Source: an uncultured Eubacteriales bacterium (GTDB taxonomy: Bacteria > Bacillota > Clostridia > Christensenellales > Aristaeellaceae). Taken from it: a DNA stretch of 64,000 bases. The stretch lies in NCBI GenBank assembly GCA_902778055.1, contig CACYWL010000003.1, positions 1 through 64,000 of the forward strand, read 5' to 3'. A program made the position numbers and the translations under genes. Positions 17,729 through 25,579 of the stretch are shown here, one piece after another. Within the stretch, counting starts at the first letter, position 1; the number at the start of each line of letters is the position of its first letter. The notes beneath the pieces were generated by a model, which was given only the letters and a program-made list of their open reading frames with translations, was not told where the DNA came from and ran no database searches.

Positions 17729-17754
17729 TATGATCCGGATCCGGGAATTCAGGC

Positions 17755-18162
17755 AGAAGCTATTACGGTTGTTTTGCCCTGGTCAGTAATGTGAAGATGG
17801 ATGCCATTACCGCATTGGAGACTTACCGGAACCGGGATCTTGTTGAGAAAGCCTTTGGTAACCTGAAGGAGAAGCTGAATCTCCGAAGAACTTTGGTTTC
17901 TTCAGAAACAAGCCTGAGTGGAAAGCTTTTCGTGGAGTTTGTTGCTCTGATCTATCTATCCTACATTAAGAAGCAGATGCAGGACAACAATCTCTTTAAG
18001 GACTACACGCTGCAACAGGTACTGGACAAACTGGATGTTATTGAATGCTTTGAAAATCCTGGTGATAAGCTCCGGGTCGGAGAAGTGCGATCCAAGCAGA
18101 GCCAGCTGTATCTGAATCTCGGTGTCAACCCGCCGACACCTTATGCCGAGACCTCGTTATAA
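17755..18162 (+). pseudogene. C-terminal fragment of an IS1634-type transposase
   Basis: Starts abruptly after an IS-end-like GGGAATTCAGG. It encodes YYGCFALVSNVKMDAITALE, then ETYRNRDLVEKAFGNLK, the Y(2)R(3)E(6)K signature, and KLFVEFVALIYLS to the end. Only the last quarter of a transposase remains. A GGGAATGCAGG end sequence follows the stop. 18163-18381 contains nothing else recognisable. Confidence 0.75.
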
Positions 18163-18381
18163 TTGCTCGGGAATGCAGGTGTCAAGCCAGATCCAAAGCA
18201 CTCAAAGAAGGAAAAACGATACCACGCATACGGATGGACAAACACTGGTTGGTATGTCCTCATATGGTACTGCTACAGAAATGGAAATCTGAGAATCATC
18301 GGCGGTAGGAAAATGAAATAGAAAATGTGCTTATAGAAGCGTTCACAAGCTTTTTAGAAAGAAAAAACGAGGGATCACCAC

Positions 18382-19269
18382 ATGGCAGAAAAGCAAATAT
18401 ATGAATCGGAGCTGAATTTTCTATTTAAATTCGAATTATCAGAACGAGGAATAGTCGAACAAATAGAAAGAGAACTTGATTTAATTCAGTTTTTCATCGG
18501 TAATTTAACCATAATTGAAAAGAAGTATTATGACATGATTGATTATCAAATAGTCATGCCGTTAAGAAAACTTCTCTGTGAAGAAAAATCGATTCTTCGT
18601 GATGTATGTCCGGATTTCAAAATGCCAGAGTTTAAAGGCGAAGTGCATGTGTTAGATGATGAGCACTTCCAGAGTAAATTGAGAATTAAAGTAACATCGT
18701 TTACTGTTGATCCTCAAGAGAAATGGATTCCATTGGATGATTGGCTTCAATCAAAAATCGCCTGGTTTGACAAAGAGCCAGAGGACGTCCCGATTGGTTT
18801 TGATGAATATGTTTTTTCCTTGATACGAAATAAAGTAAATGGGTTGAACAAGACACAAAAGGGAACCCTATCGGAATTTGATTCCTTCTTCAATTTCGAA
18901 GAAATGGAAATGAAAGACGGAAACAAATGCAAGGTCTATAGATTTATTTATCGAGAGGATGCACAGAAAAGGGAGAAGCTTTACAACATTTTAAAACAAA
19001 CAGGATACTATGACTTGACTCTTTATGAATTTCTAAAGGGTGTTGCAGATGGCAGAGGAGCACATTTGGATAAAAGCATGGGGCCTTTATTGAAGATTGT
19101 AAATGTTACTCCATATAAAGGAATGAGTGTGATAATGGTGCTGGCAATTCAAACCATGTATGCTATTGCGAAGCAGGTCAAAGGATTGGAGCAGTACTTG
19201 CCGCAGGAATTCCCTCAAATGGAGTTTGATGAGCAAATGGCTCCAACAAAGGATGTCCTACTTCGATGA
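18382..19269 (+). CDS. hypothetical protein, first gene of the KAP-NTPase cluster
   Basis: 295 aa, not recognised. Mostly helical, with a charged N-terminal third, an acidic middle, and one moderately hydrophobic stretch (MSVIMVLAIQTMYAIAKQV, about 245-265) that could be a membrane or buried helix. Weak ribosome binding region (AGAAAAAACGAGGGATCACC). It overlaps the next small gene by 17 bp, so it probably belongs to an operon running toward the KAP NTPase. Confidence 0.55.
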   Translation: MAEKQIYESELNFLFKFELSERGIVEQIERELDLIQFFIGNLTIIEKKYYDMIDYQIVMPLRKLLCEEKSILRDVCPDFKMPEFKGEVHVLDDEHFQSKLRIKVTSFTVDPQEKWIPLDDWLQSKIAWFDKEPEDVPIGFDEYVFSLIRNKVNGLNKTQKGTLSEFDSFFNFEEMEMKDGNKCKVYRFIYREDAQKREKLYNILKQTGYYDLTLYEFLKGVADGRGAHLDKSMGPLLKIVNVTPYKGMSVIMVLAIQTMYAIAKQVKGLEQYLPQEFPQMEFDEQMAPTKDVLLR

Positions 19270-19492
19270 TCGTTTCTACAATCCAGCCTACATTAACTAT
19301 GCCTATTATGAACAGATGAAGTACACAATCAAACAAACAAATCAGCAGGTTCTACAGAACGATCGTGTTATGAAAGCTGCCCATGCATTTAGTGACATGC
19401 TGGATCAGATTGATGGAATGGATATAGAACACCAGGAGCAATTGTTCGGGATTTGTCTTGCGGAGATAGCAAGGCGGAGACAGTGGGGATAA
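19253..19492 (+). CDS. small Tyr/Gln-rich protein
   Basis: 79 aa from ATG 19253. The N-terminus is rich in Tyr and Asn (FYNPAYINYAYYEQMKY), followed by a helix and an amphipathic end. It resembles in layout the 73-aa protein at 23049 (NQQYVNQNYLQN, then EIAKAVKALHDYCD and an LA/WA..AEI-type end), so the two small proteins that bracket this cluster may be relatives. Function unknown. Confidence 0.5.
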   Translation: MSYFDDRFYNPAYINYAYYEQMKYTIKQTNQQVLQNDRVMKAAHAFSDMLDQIDGMDIEHQEQLFGICLAEIARRRQWG

Positions 19493-19589
19493 AGAAACGA
19501 AACTATTCTGGCGGTATACAGCGTATTGAAATGACATCGGTTCCGGACGTCAATCGTAAATATGAATATATACAGGCTATCAAGGAATT

Positions 19590-19859
19590 GTGCGCAAAAG
19601 GCTTACAGATGGCGAACTCGAACCGCGACGGAAGGAAATAAAAACATGGCCATGTTCTGCAGTGAGCGAAGAGTTCTTTGCAGATATGAACAAGTTTGGA
19701 ATCAGACACAATACAGAAGAACAGATAAAGCTAACGCCAAAGAAAAAGCCGATAGTGTATGATAAGCTCTTTGAAATGGGACTGTATGTTTTACATACAG
19801 AGAAAGTAATGAAGTATAAGGATGAGCTTGCGACGCTGAGGATAGCAAAAGATAAATGA
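19590..19859 (+). CDS. possible small protein, uncertain
   Basis: 89 codons from GTG 19590 with AAGGA 5 bp upstream. The C-terminal two thirds (SEEFFADMNKFGIRHNTEEQ onward) look protein-like; the first 25 residues do not. A different frame upstream (19531-19641) also looks coding, so a frameshifted gene spanning 19531-19859 is possible. Confidence 0.35.
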   Translation: MRKRLTDGELEPRRKEIKTWPCSAVSEEFFADMNKFGIRHNTEEQIKLTPKKKPIVYDKLFEMGLYVLHTEKVMKYKDELATLRIAKDK

Positions 19860-19899
19860 GTGCTGGGAGATAGCAGATATTTGAAAGGGTGAATAGATA

Positions 19900-20430
19900 A
19901 TGAGAGATTTCTATAAACAATCCTGGTTTATTATCTCTGCTATTTTCGCCCTTGCAGGAACACTAGCAACAATCTTTCTAATTCCTGGAGAAGTAACAAT
20001 TGGCTGGAATTGGCTGACGATAATTGGTCTCATTACACTATCGGCTATCAGTATAGCGATACTCGCACGCAACAAGCTTAAGGATGCCTACAAAGCAGGA
20101 ACACATTTTCAAGTCTTGGGTTTTATGGTGATAGATAATAAAGATACACTCTATTGCGAACCGAATGAGGATTTGAGATACGGAACCATAGTGACAGTGT
20201 ATAATGATGAACCTTTCGACAGATCTATTTGCTATGGAATTGTCAGTAACGTATCACCACAAAGCGTTGCGGTGGAGTTAATTGCAGATAGCGCGAAGGA
20301 TAAAGATACGTACGAAACGATTCAAAAAAATGACCATAGAGTAATAAAGCATCTTTATGTGCTTCCCAATGTTTATCGAGAATCAATTGATGAGTTGGCG
20401 AAACTAGACTTGGGGGATAAAAATGCCTAA
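19900..20430 (+). CDS. two-helix membrane protein
   Basis: 176 aa. Two transmembrane helices (about 8-28 and 38-57, the second ending in ARNKLKD) are followed by a cytoplasmic soluble domain with TIVTVYNDEPFDRSICYGIV. No family recognised. Its end overlaps the next gene by 8 bp, and the KAP NTPase follows. KAP NTPases often act with or carry membrane segments, and the KAP protein here has little hydrophobic sequence of its own, so this may be its membrane partner (inference). Confidence 0.6.
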   Translation: MRDFYKQSWFIISAIFALAGTLATIFLIPGEVTIGWNWLTIIGLITLSAISIAILARNKLKDAYKAGTHFQVLGFMVIDNKDTLYCEPNEDLRYGTIVTVYNDEPFDRSICYGIVSNVSPQSVAVELIADSAKDKDTYETIQKNDHRVIKHLYVLPNVYRESIDELAKLDLGDKNA

Positions 20431-20755
20431 GACAAGAATCAGAAGCAATAAAGCTGTTAAACGGTTAAAAACGAGAATATATAAAAGTTTTAAAAGGGAT
20501 ATCAAAGAAGCAGTGATTCCAGGGCAGAAAGTTCTTCTATATATGAAAACCAATAGAGATATTATCAGCTCTGATGGGAGAAAAATAGGCAAGGTGGAAC
20601 GTGTCGTTGGAACCGGTACAATTACAATGAAAAATGATCAGGTATATATTTATTCACCTTCAATTGGTGAGTATAAAGCAAGGCTTGAAGATGAGGGCTT
20701 TCAAGTATTAAGCAGGAGTGGCCCAGCTCTGTATGCAAGACCAATTAAAGGATAG
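20423..20755 (+). CDS. small basic protein between membrane protein and KAP NTPase
   Basis: 110 aa, N-terminal half very basic (RSNKAVKRLKTRIYKSFKRD), C-terminal half beta-rich (KVERVVGTGTITMKNDQVYI). Could bind nucleic acid, but no motif is decisive. Overlaps the upstream gene by 8 bp and lies 32 bp before the KAP gene, so co-translation is likely. Confidence 0.55.
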   Translation: MPKTRIRSNKAVKRLKTRIYKSFKRDIKEAVIPGQKVLLYMKTNRDIISSDGRKIGKVERVVGTGTITMKNDQVYIYSPSIGEYKARLEDEGFQVLSRSGPALYARPIKG

Positions 20756-20787
20756 AATTAAACCATGTAAAGAGAGAAGGCGCGCGC

Positions 20788-23052
20788 ATGTTTACAGATC
20801 GCCCGATTGAAAAGTCAAAAAACGATGTTTTAGACCGAGCTGCCTTCTCTCGGATGATAGGGAACATATTAATGTCCACAAGCAAAAATGAAAGCCTTTG
20901 TGTTGGCTTGATGGGACCATGGGGGAGCGGAAAGACCTCTGTGATCAATATGGCTATTGAACATATTGAATCAGAGGAACGCACACCACATATCAGTGTA
21001 ATTCGTTTTGAACCATGGAATTTCACGACGCCTGATCAGGTAATCAGCCAATTCTTTTTTCAACTTGCAGAATTCTTTGGAGTTGACAATTCTGGGAAAG
21101 GAAAGATTGGCGAGGCAATAGCAAACTATGCTGGCGGGATAGAGACATCAGCTGTTTCCGCACTGCTTTCTGTTACTTCACCTTTGGGTTCCTTGCTTGC
21201 AGGACTAGTAAAATTCGTAGCACGAAGAGCAGGTGAGTCTCTTAAGAATTCTGAGTTTCAGAAAAAGAGCATTCAGAAACAGAAAGATGATATACAAAAG
21301 CTGTTCGAGAATGTTGAAGAAAAGATCATAATCGTTATCGATGATATCGATCGACTAACTGATGAACAGATTAGGTGTGTATTTCAGCTTGTTACGATTG
21401 TTTGTAAGTTTCCAAATATTAGCTACCTGTTATCTTTTGACAGAAGCGTTGTTGCAAAAGCACTGGATAAAGCGCAGGATATGAGAGGTGAGGAATATCT
21501 TGACAAAGTAGTCCAGGTCCCTATTAGTATGCCGCTTATAAGCAAGAACATACTGTTTTCTATAATGTCTTGTCATCTGGCAGAACTGATCTCAGCTTTC
21601 AAAATTAAGAAACCGGATGAGAGCAAGTGGCAGGAATATTATGGATATTGTGTTGAGCATCTAATAGAGACGCAGCGTGATGTATTACGCTTGTGTAATG
21701 GGCTTAATAGCAAGTTGATCATGATGTCAAACGATGTGGATTTTGCAGATCTTACCGTTTTGACGATCATCGAACAGCATGAACCACTATTGCATGAGTG
21801 GATAATACAGCATGGAACAATGCTGACAGGACAGCTGACATATGCGGATGTACTGGATCATGGAAATAGTGATCAGGAAAAACATAAGAGGAAGGAACGT
21901 TATATACAAGAGATTGGTACGGTTTTACGGCATAAAAACCGGTTCACAGCAGAATTTGCCATAGAAACTTTATGTATCCTGTTTCCCTCATTCAATCGGC
22001 GTATTGATGGTTATCATGGTGGATATGGGCAGGATGTACTACGAAAAGAAAACAGCGTTGGACATCCGACAAAGTTTGACCGTTATTTTTCCTTGAATAT
22101 GGAAGCGGGTCAGATTTCGAATGTTGAGTTGCTATATATCATAAACGAAGCTTCCGTGGAAGAAATTGCAGAGAAGATATTTGAAAGAGACCGACAAGGG
22201 GTTGCTGTTGAGCTATTCGATGAAATACTGGCGCGGATTCGTTCTCTTAATCTTGATAGAGCAAAAATAATAATAAACAGCTTACAGTTAACAGGAGATT
22301 TATTAAAATCCGAATCTAGCAATGGTATGTTTCCTAGGCCGGCGTCAAGAGAAGCAGCATATCTGATCAATGAAATGTTGCTGCTGTTGTCGGATAAGGA
22401 TAGGTGCGAGATACTGGATGAAATGATTTCCAGAATGGATGAATCCTCGTTAAACATTGTTTCCATAATCATAAACAGAGCGAGTGTTGCACATAATAGG
22501 ATCATGGAGGATGAAAAACCGGATGTATATAGTAAATATCCTTCGCTTGGATCAGATGATGAGTATATGAGGATAGAAAGGAAATATAAGGAGCAGGTTA
22601 AAAATCTGCGGGAAGGGATGGATGCCTTCCAAGTTATTAGCAAACCAAACTTTATTCATTTCTACAAACGTTTCCCAGTTGGGAAAACTTACATTAAGCA
22701 GAAAATAAAAACCTCTCCTCAGAGTATTGTATATTACCTTGATACGACAGTAGGCGGGTGGCATCGTATAGGGGGAAAAGAAATTGAGGAGATTGAGATA
22801 AACGATCAATACAAGGAGTTCGTGTCAAAAGCAGAAGTAAACAGAGCTGTTCAGGTTCTTATCGAATCAAAGGAGATCATGAATCTGAATATTCATCAGC
22901 AAAGAACTGCAGTAGCTTTCTTAATGTCACAAGAAAAGGAATATTCCGGCAATGATAGACTGTATATGATGGAAGTCGACAAAAGAAGGAAGAAGCTGCT
23001 TGACTCTATGAAACCAGGGGATAAGCCCGGGGCAAGCGAAGGAAAAGAATGA
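20788..23052 (+). CDS. KAP-family P-loop NTPase
   Basis: 754 aa. Walker A is GPWGSGKT (43-50) after ESLCVGLM. RFEPWNFTTPDQ follows, the usual KAP motif after strand 2. Walker B is IIIVIDDIDRLTDEQ (about 181-195), and the sensor-like SYLLSFDRSVVAKAL comes next. The long C-terminal half is helical and unrecognised. KAP NTPases are STAND-like signalling ATPases, often membrane-linked, and some are tied to phage exclusion (the F-plasmid PifA type). It overlaps the next small gene by 4 bp. Probably the core of this operon. Confidence 0.8.
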   Translation: MFTDRPIEKSKNDVLDRAAFSRMIGNILMSTSKNESLCVGLMGPWGSGKTSVINMAIEHIESEERTPHISVIRFEPWNFTTPDQVISQFFFQLAEFFGVDNSGKGKIGEAIANYAGGIETSAVSALLSVTSPLGSLLAGLVKFVARRAGESLKNSEFQKKSIQKQKDDIQKLFENVEEKIIIVIDDIDRLTDEQIRCVFQLVTIVCKFPNISYLLSFDRSVVAKALDKAQDMRGEEYLDKVVQVPISMPLISKNILFSIMSCHLAELISAFKIKKPDESKWQEYYGYCVEHLIETQRDVLRLCNGLNSKLIMMSNDVDFADLTVLTIIEQHEPLLHEWIIQHGTMLTGQLTYADVLDHGNSDQEKHKRKERYIQEIGTVLRHKNRFTAEFAIETLCILFPSFNRRIDGYHGGYGQDVLRKENSVGHPTKFDRYFSLNMEAGQISNVELLYIINEASVEEIAEKIFERDRQGVAVELFDEILARIRSLNLDRAKIIINSLQLTGDLLKSESSNGMFPRPASREAAYLINEMLLLLSDKDRCEILDEMISRMDESSLNIVSIIINRASVAHNRIMEDEKPDVYSKYPSLGSDDEYMRIERKYKEQVKNLREGMDAFQVISKPNFIHFYKRFPVGKTYIKQKIKTSPQSIVYYLDTTVGGWHRIGGKEIEEIEINDQYKEFVSKAEVNRAVQVLIESKEIMNLNIHQQRTAVAFLMSQEKEYSGNDRLYMMEVDKRRKKLLDSMKPGDKPGASEGKE

Positions 23053-23270
23053 ACCCACTCTATGATCAAATCTTCAATCAGCAGTATGTGAATCAAAACT
23101 ATCTCCAAAACCTCCAACTCCAGCACCATGCCGAGCAACAATACGAAATCGCCAAAGCTGTCAAAGCCCTTCACGATTATTGTGATGCTGCGAAAAAGAT
23201 CGCACCGGAGTATCAGCAACAAGCTTTCTGGGCTTGCGCAACGGCGATATTGGAAGAGATGAAGCAATGA
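23049..23270 (+). CDS. small Gln/Tyr-rich protein after the KAP gene
   Basis: 73 aa, overlaps the KAP stop by 4 bp (ATGA). N-terminal YDQIFNQQYVNQNYLQNLQL, then a helix EIAKAVKALHDYCDAAKKI and an end with WACATAILEEM. Possible relative of the small protein at 19253. Function unknown. Confidence 0.55.
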   Translation: MNPLYDQIFNQQYVNQNYLQNLQLQHHAEQQYEIAKAVKALHDYCDAAKKIAPEYQQQAFWACATAILEEMKQ

Positions 23271-23294
23271 TTCATCCAGAAGGGAAATGATAAT

Positions 23295-23651
23295 ATGGCG
23301 ATACACAACATATTTCCAGAACCACCAATAACAATCTGGATAGACAAACAAAAATCTGGTCAGTTGAAAGAGGAACTTCCCCAATACGCAGAAGGGAATT
23401 GGAAACATATCCACGGTTTGCATTTTCAGTATGGTAATCTTGCCACCTTGTATATTCCGTATACGGAGAATTCGTGGCGAGATCTTTTTATTCAATTTGG
23501 CAATTCGACAACGGTGAGGCCGGTGGGAAAAGAGTTTCTATCTGCTGATGAGATTAACACAGTTGTGGATAGTTTTCTCAATGATGTACTTTTGCCATAC
23601 CGACAGGATCATCCTGAGTTGAAAATAATGAAAGAGGGGAAAGAATTATGA
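23295..23651 (+). CDS. hypothetical 118-aa protein
   Basis: Not recognised. Mixed alpha/beta with GLHFQYGNLATLYIPY and LSADEINTVVDSFLNDVLLP. AGAAGGGAAATGATAAT precedes the ATG. Its stop overlaps the start of the superoxide-reductase-like gene (ATGA, 4 bp), so the two are co-translated. Confidence 0.55.
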   Translation: MAIHNIFPEPPITIWIDKQKSGQLKEELPQYAEGNWKHIHGLHFQYGNLATLYIPYTENSWRDLFIQFGNSTTVRPVGKEFLSADEINTVVDSFLNDVLLPYRQDHPELKIMKEGKEL

Positions 23652-23977
23652 GGTTTTTCAAAGTCGGAGACGAAATCATTATTGGCGGAGATCAGGGAGA
23701 AGAGCTGATGCCCAACACTACCGATGGCGCATATGAAAAGCATGTTCCGATCATTGAACATCATTCTGATTCAGTCCTTGTGAAGGTTGGCTCAGTTCCA
23801 CATCCCATGCTCGATGTGCACTGGATCGAGTGGATCGTGCTGGAGACGGCGACGGGATATCAAAAGAAAGAGCTGAAGCCGGGAGATAAGCCCGAAGCAT
23901 CCTTTGCTGTGACCGAGCCTGTCATCGCAGCTTATGAGTACTGCAACCTGCATGGACTGTGGGTTGGGAAGGCGTAA
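23648..23977 (+). CDS. superoxide-reductase-like protein, copy C
   Basis: 109 aa. Ligand pattern complete: EKHVP, PHPMLDVHWIEW and YCNLHGLW. More GC-rich and clearly diverged from copy B (16795), so it is not a recent duplicate, whereas the fragment at 9858 shares its TVTEP-type tail. Coupled to the hypothetical gene upstream. Confidence 0.75.
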   Translation: MRFFKVGDEIIIGGDQGEELMPNTTDGAYEKHVPIIEHHSDSVLVKVGSVPHPMLDVHWIEWIVLETATGYQKKELKPGDKPEASFAVTEPVIAAYEYCNLHGLWVGKA

Positions 23978-23996
23978 ATATACATATATATTCCTT

Positions 23997-24143
23997 AACT
24001 TCCTGAATATTTAACACTCAAACTGTTGACACTCAGTTTTCATTGCCGAGAATGCGGGAAAAAACAATGCATTCCGGCATTTTTCTATTGCATTTGAGGG
24101 ATGATAAATGCGGTACAATTATTGAGGGCAATTAACACTCAAT
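23997..24143 (+). promoter_or_regulatory. IS-end-like motif and operator/promoter of the gene at 24154
   Basis: AACTTCCTGAATATTTAACA (continued by CTCA) at 23997-24020 resembles the IS1634 left end at 28076. Near the gene stand TACAAT (24114-24119) and the palindrome TTGAG...TTAACACTCAA (24122-24142). The TTAACACTCA word thus occurs twice, exactly as TTAACCCGCT occurs twice before the IS transposase. Probably a co-opted IS left end. Confidence 0.5.
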
Positions 24144-24153
24144 AAAGGAGCAA

Positions 24154-24951
24154 ATGATGAAGAATCAAATCACTGATCTGATCTCAGCTGCCAAGGACGA
24201 AGGTATTAACACGCTATTATCAAGTGATGTCTTCAAGGAAGCGGTAATTGAACTTGGAAAGAAAATTGTTGAAGAGCAGGCTGCGAATCTTATAGGTGGT
24301 TTATTATCCGCTGCGTCTCCGCGTGTTCACGGTATAATCCTTTCCTACAAGCAGAACCGCTTTGAACGAAACATGACGCGACTGGTTAAGGAGCTGACAA
24401 GACGGATTGAAGATCTTGAAATTAATTATGTTTCTTTATCAGATGATATGAGGGAACTGTACAAGACACAGTTCTCCGAGATGCTTCTTGATAGTGTGAT
24501 TGACGAACGCCAGGAAGAGAAGATCAAGTGGGGAGTCAACGGATTTGTAAACATGATGACAGATGAATCGAATGAGAACATCATGCAGATCTTTTTTGAT
24601 ACCCTGACTGAGCTGACTGTGCTTGATATTGATACTCTAAAAATGCATCATATTCGAAGTGATCTCAACATATATGAGCTTCAGAAGAAGTATAACATCG
24701 ATTACGATAGAGTCAGATTGGTCAAAGAAAAACTTGTACGCCTTGGATTGCTTACTCGCAAGAACGATGAGCAGCGTGATAAGAATATAGATGAAATCAC
24801 AGAGTATTTACAAAAACTCGAACAGGACTCGAAACGAACGAGACCGCAGGGCGTTAAGCTGCCGAGTAGTATCAAAAAGATCAGTAATAATGATTCTTAC
24901 AATATAACCCGATTGGGATCTGGTTTCTTAGCCAGCATCGGTGAGGTATGA
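24154..24951 (+). CDS. hypothetical protein with possible winged helix
   Basis: 265 aa, not recognised. The N-terminal third is amphipathic (EEQAANLIGGLLSAASPR), the middle helical. About residues 165-205 (DLNIYELQKKYNIDYDRVRL, then VKEKLVRLGLLTRK) look like a winged helix-turn-helix. ATAAAGGAG precedes the ATG. Overlaps the next gene by 4 bp. Its promoter region resembles an IS left end, so it may have replaced a transposase. Confidence 0.55.
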   Translation: MMKNQITDLISAAKDEGINTLLSSDVFKEAVIELGKKIVEEQAANLIGGLLSAASPRVHGIILSYKQNRFERNMTRLVKELTRRIEDLEINYVSLSDDMRELYKTQFSEMLLDSVIDERQEEKIKWGVNGFVNMMTDESNENIMQIFFDTLTELTVLDIDTLKMHHIRSDLNIYELQKKYNIDYDRVRLVKEKLVRLGLLTRKNDEQRDKNIDEITEYLQKLEQDSKRTRPQGVKLPSSIKKISNNDSYNITRLGSGFLASIGEV

Positions 24952-25187
24952 GACTAATGAAGATACGGGTTGAAGGATTCATACCGACAAGGGATTTTGC
25001 AACGCACAAAGTTCATTCGGATCACGATCTGTATTATGTCTTTGATGATCTGCGGTATGGTCCGATTCATGAAGAAGGCGAATTGAGCCGAGAAGAAATG
25101 ATCAAAGAGTTCCAGAAGCAGCATCCGATATTCCATGAGGACTATTGCAGAATCATAAAGGTCGGAGAAGAACGAAAAATTGATTGA
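24948..25187 (+). CDS. hypothetical 79-aa protein
   Basis: Start ATG 24948 overlaps the previous stop; ATG 24957 is an alternative. Acidic, with HSDHDLYYVFDDLRYGPIHE. Not recognised. Co-translated with 24154. Confidence 0.5.
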   Translation: MRLMKIRVEGFIPTRDFATHKVHSDHDLYYVFDDLRYGPIHEEGELSREEMIKEFQKQHPIFHEDYCRIIKVGEERKID

Positions 25188-25188
25188 A

Positions 25189-25332
25189 ATGAATCGCTGT
25201 GGCCAACACGCACCAGAATTAACCGATCCAGATGAGATCATCTTATGGAACAAGATCCTCTCTCATTATTACGACAATATCGATATTATTTCTTTTAAAG
25301 ATTTTGAAAGACATCAAAAAAGTCAACAATAA
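25189..25332 (+). CDS. possible 47-aa protein
   Basis: ATG 25189, one base after the preceding stop. Peptide MNRCGQHAPELTDPDEIILW followed by a short helix and KSQQ. Placement directly behind two coupled genes favours translation, but its size leaves doubt. Confidence 0.35.
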   Translation: MNRCGQHAPELTDPDEIILWNKILSHYYDNIDIISFKDFERHQKSQQ

Positions 25333-25390
25333 TATGATTTCGTACTGGCAACAAGTGAAGGAAATCACTAGACTGATTTAACACTTATTA

Positions 25391-25455
25391 ATCTGAGTTT
25401 TAAGCAAGTTTGTACTACGAACTCGTCCGATTGAGCTCAATCCGTTGAAATTCCT
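25391..25455 (-). repeat. 65-bp inverted repeat, right copy (partner 7622-7686)
   Basis: Reverse complement of 7622-7686 with one mismatch (T/C in GAGCTCAATCGGAYGAG). Lies between the small gene at 25189 and the operator of the AlbA_2 regulator; no transposase remains beside it. Confidence 0.85.
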
Positions 25456-25503
25456 GCTGGCGGAGATCAGGCAACGATAGATACAGATTAGCTTGACCAT
25501 CAA

Positions 25504-25554
25504 GTGTCCCTTTGATATGATAAGGGACAGCTTAAGGGACACTTAAAGGGACAC
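25504..25554. promoter_or_regulatory. AAGGGACA operator array before the AlbA_2 regulator
   Basis: AAGGGACA occurs at 25522, 25534 and 25546, every 12 bp, and an inverted GTGTCCCTT lies at 25504-25512. The array ends about 25 bp before the start codon. Likely autoregulatory sites of the regulator at 25580. Confidence 0.6.
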
Positions 25555-25579
25555 CTTAAGAGAAAGATGAGGGAAAGCT

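Larger units (their letters stand above)
17139..17736 (+). repeat. 598-bp direct repeat, copy 1 (copy 2 at 27342-27939)
   Basis: Two genes are repeated 10,203 bp downstream without any insertion or deletion and with only scattered substitutions. Similarity drops abruptly after TGATCC (17736/27939), where IS-end sequence follows in both. Confidence 0.9.

Noticed and set aside
19453..19641. 62-codon frame from TTG 19453
   Set aside because: It starts inside the preceding gene and lacks a site; at most 19531-19641 may be the front of a frameshifted gene, noted at 19590.
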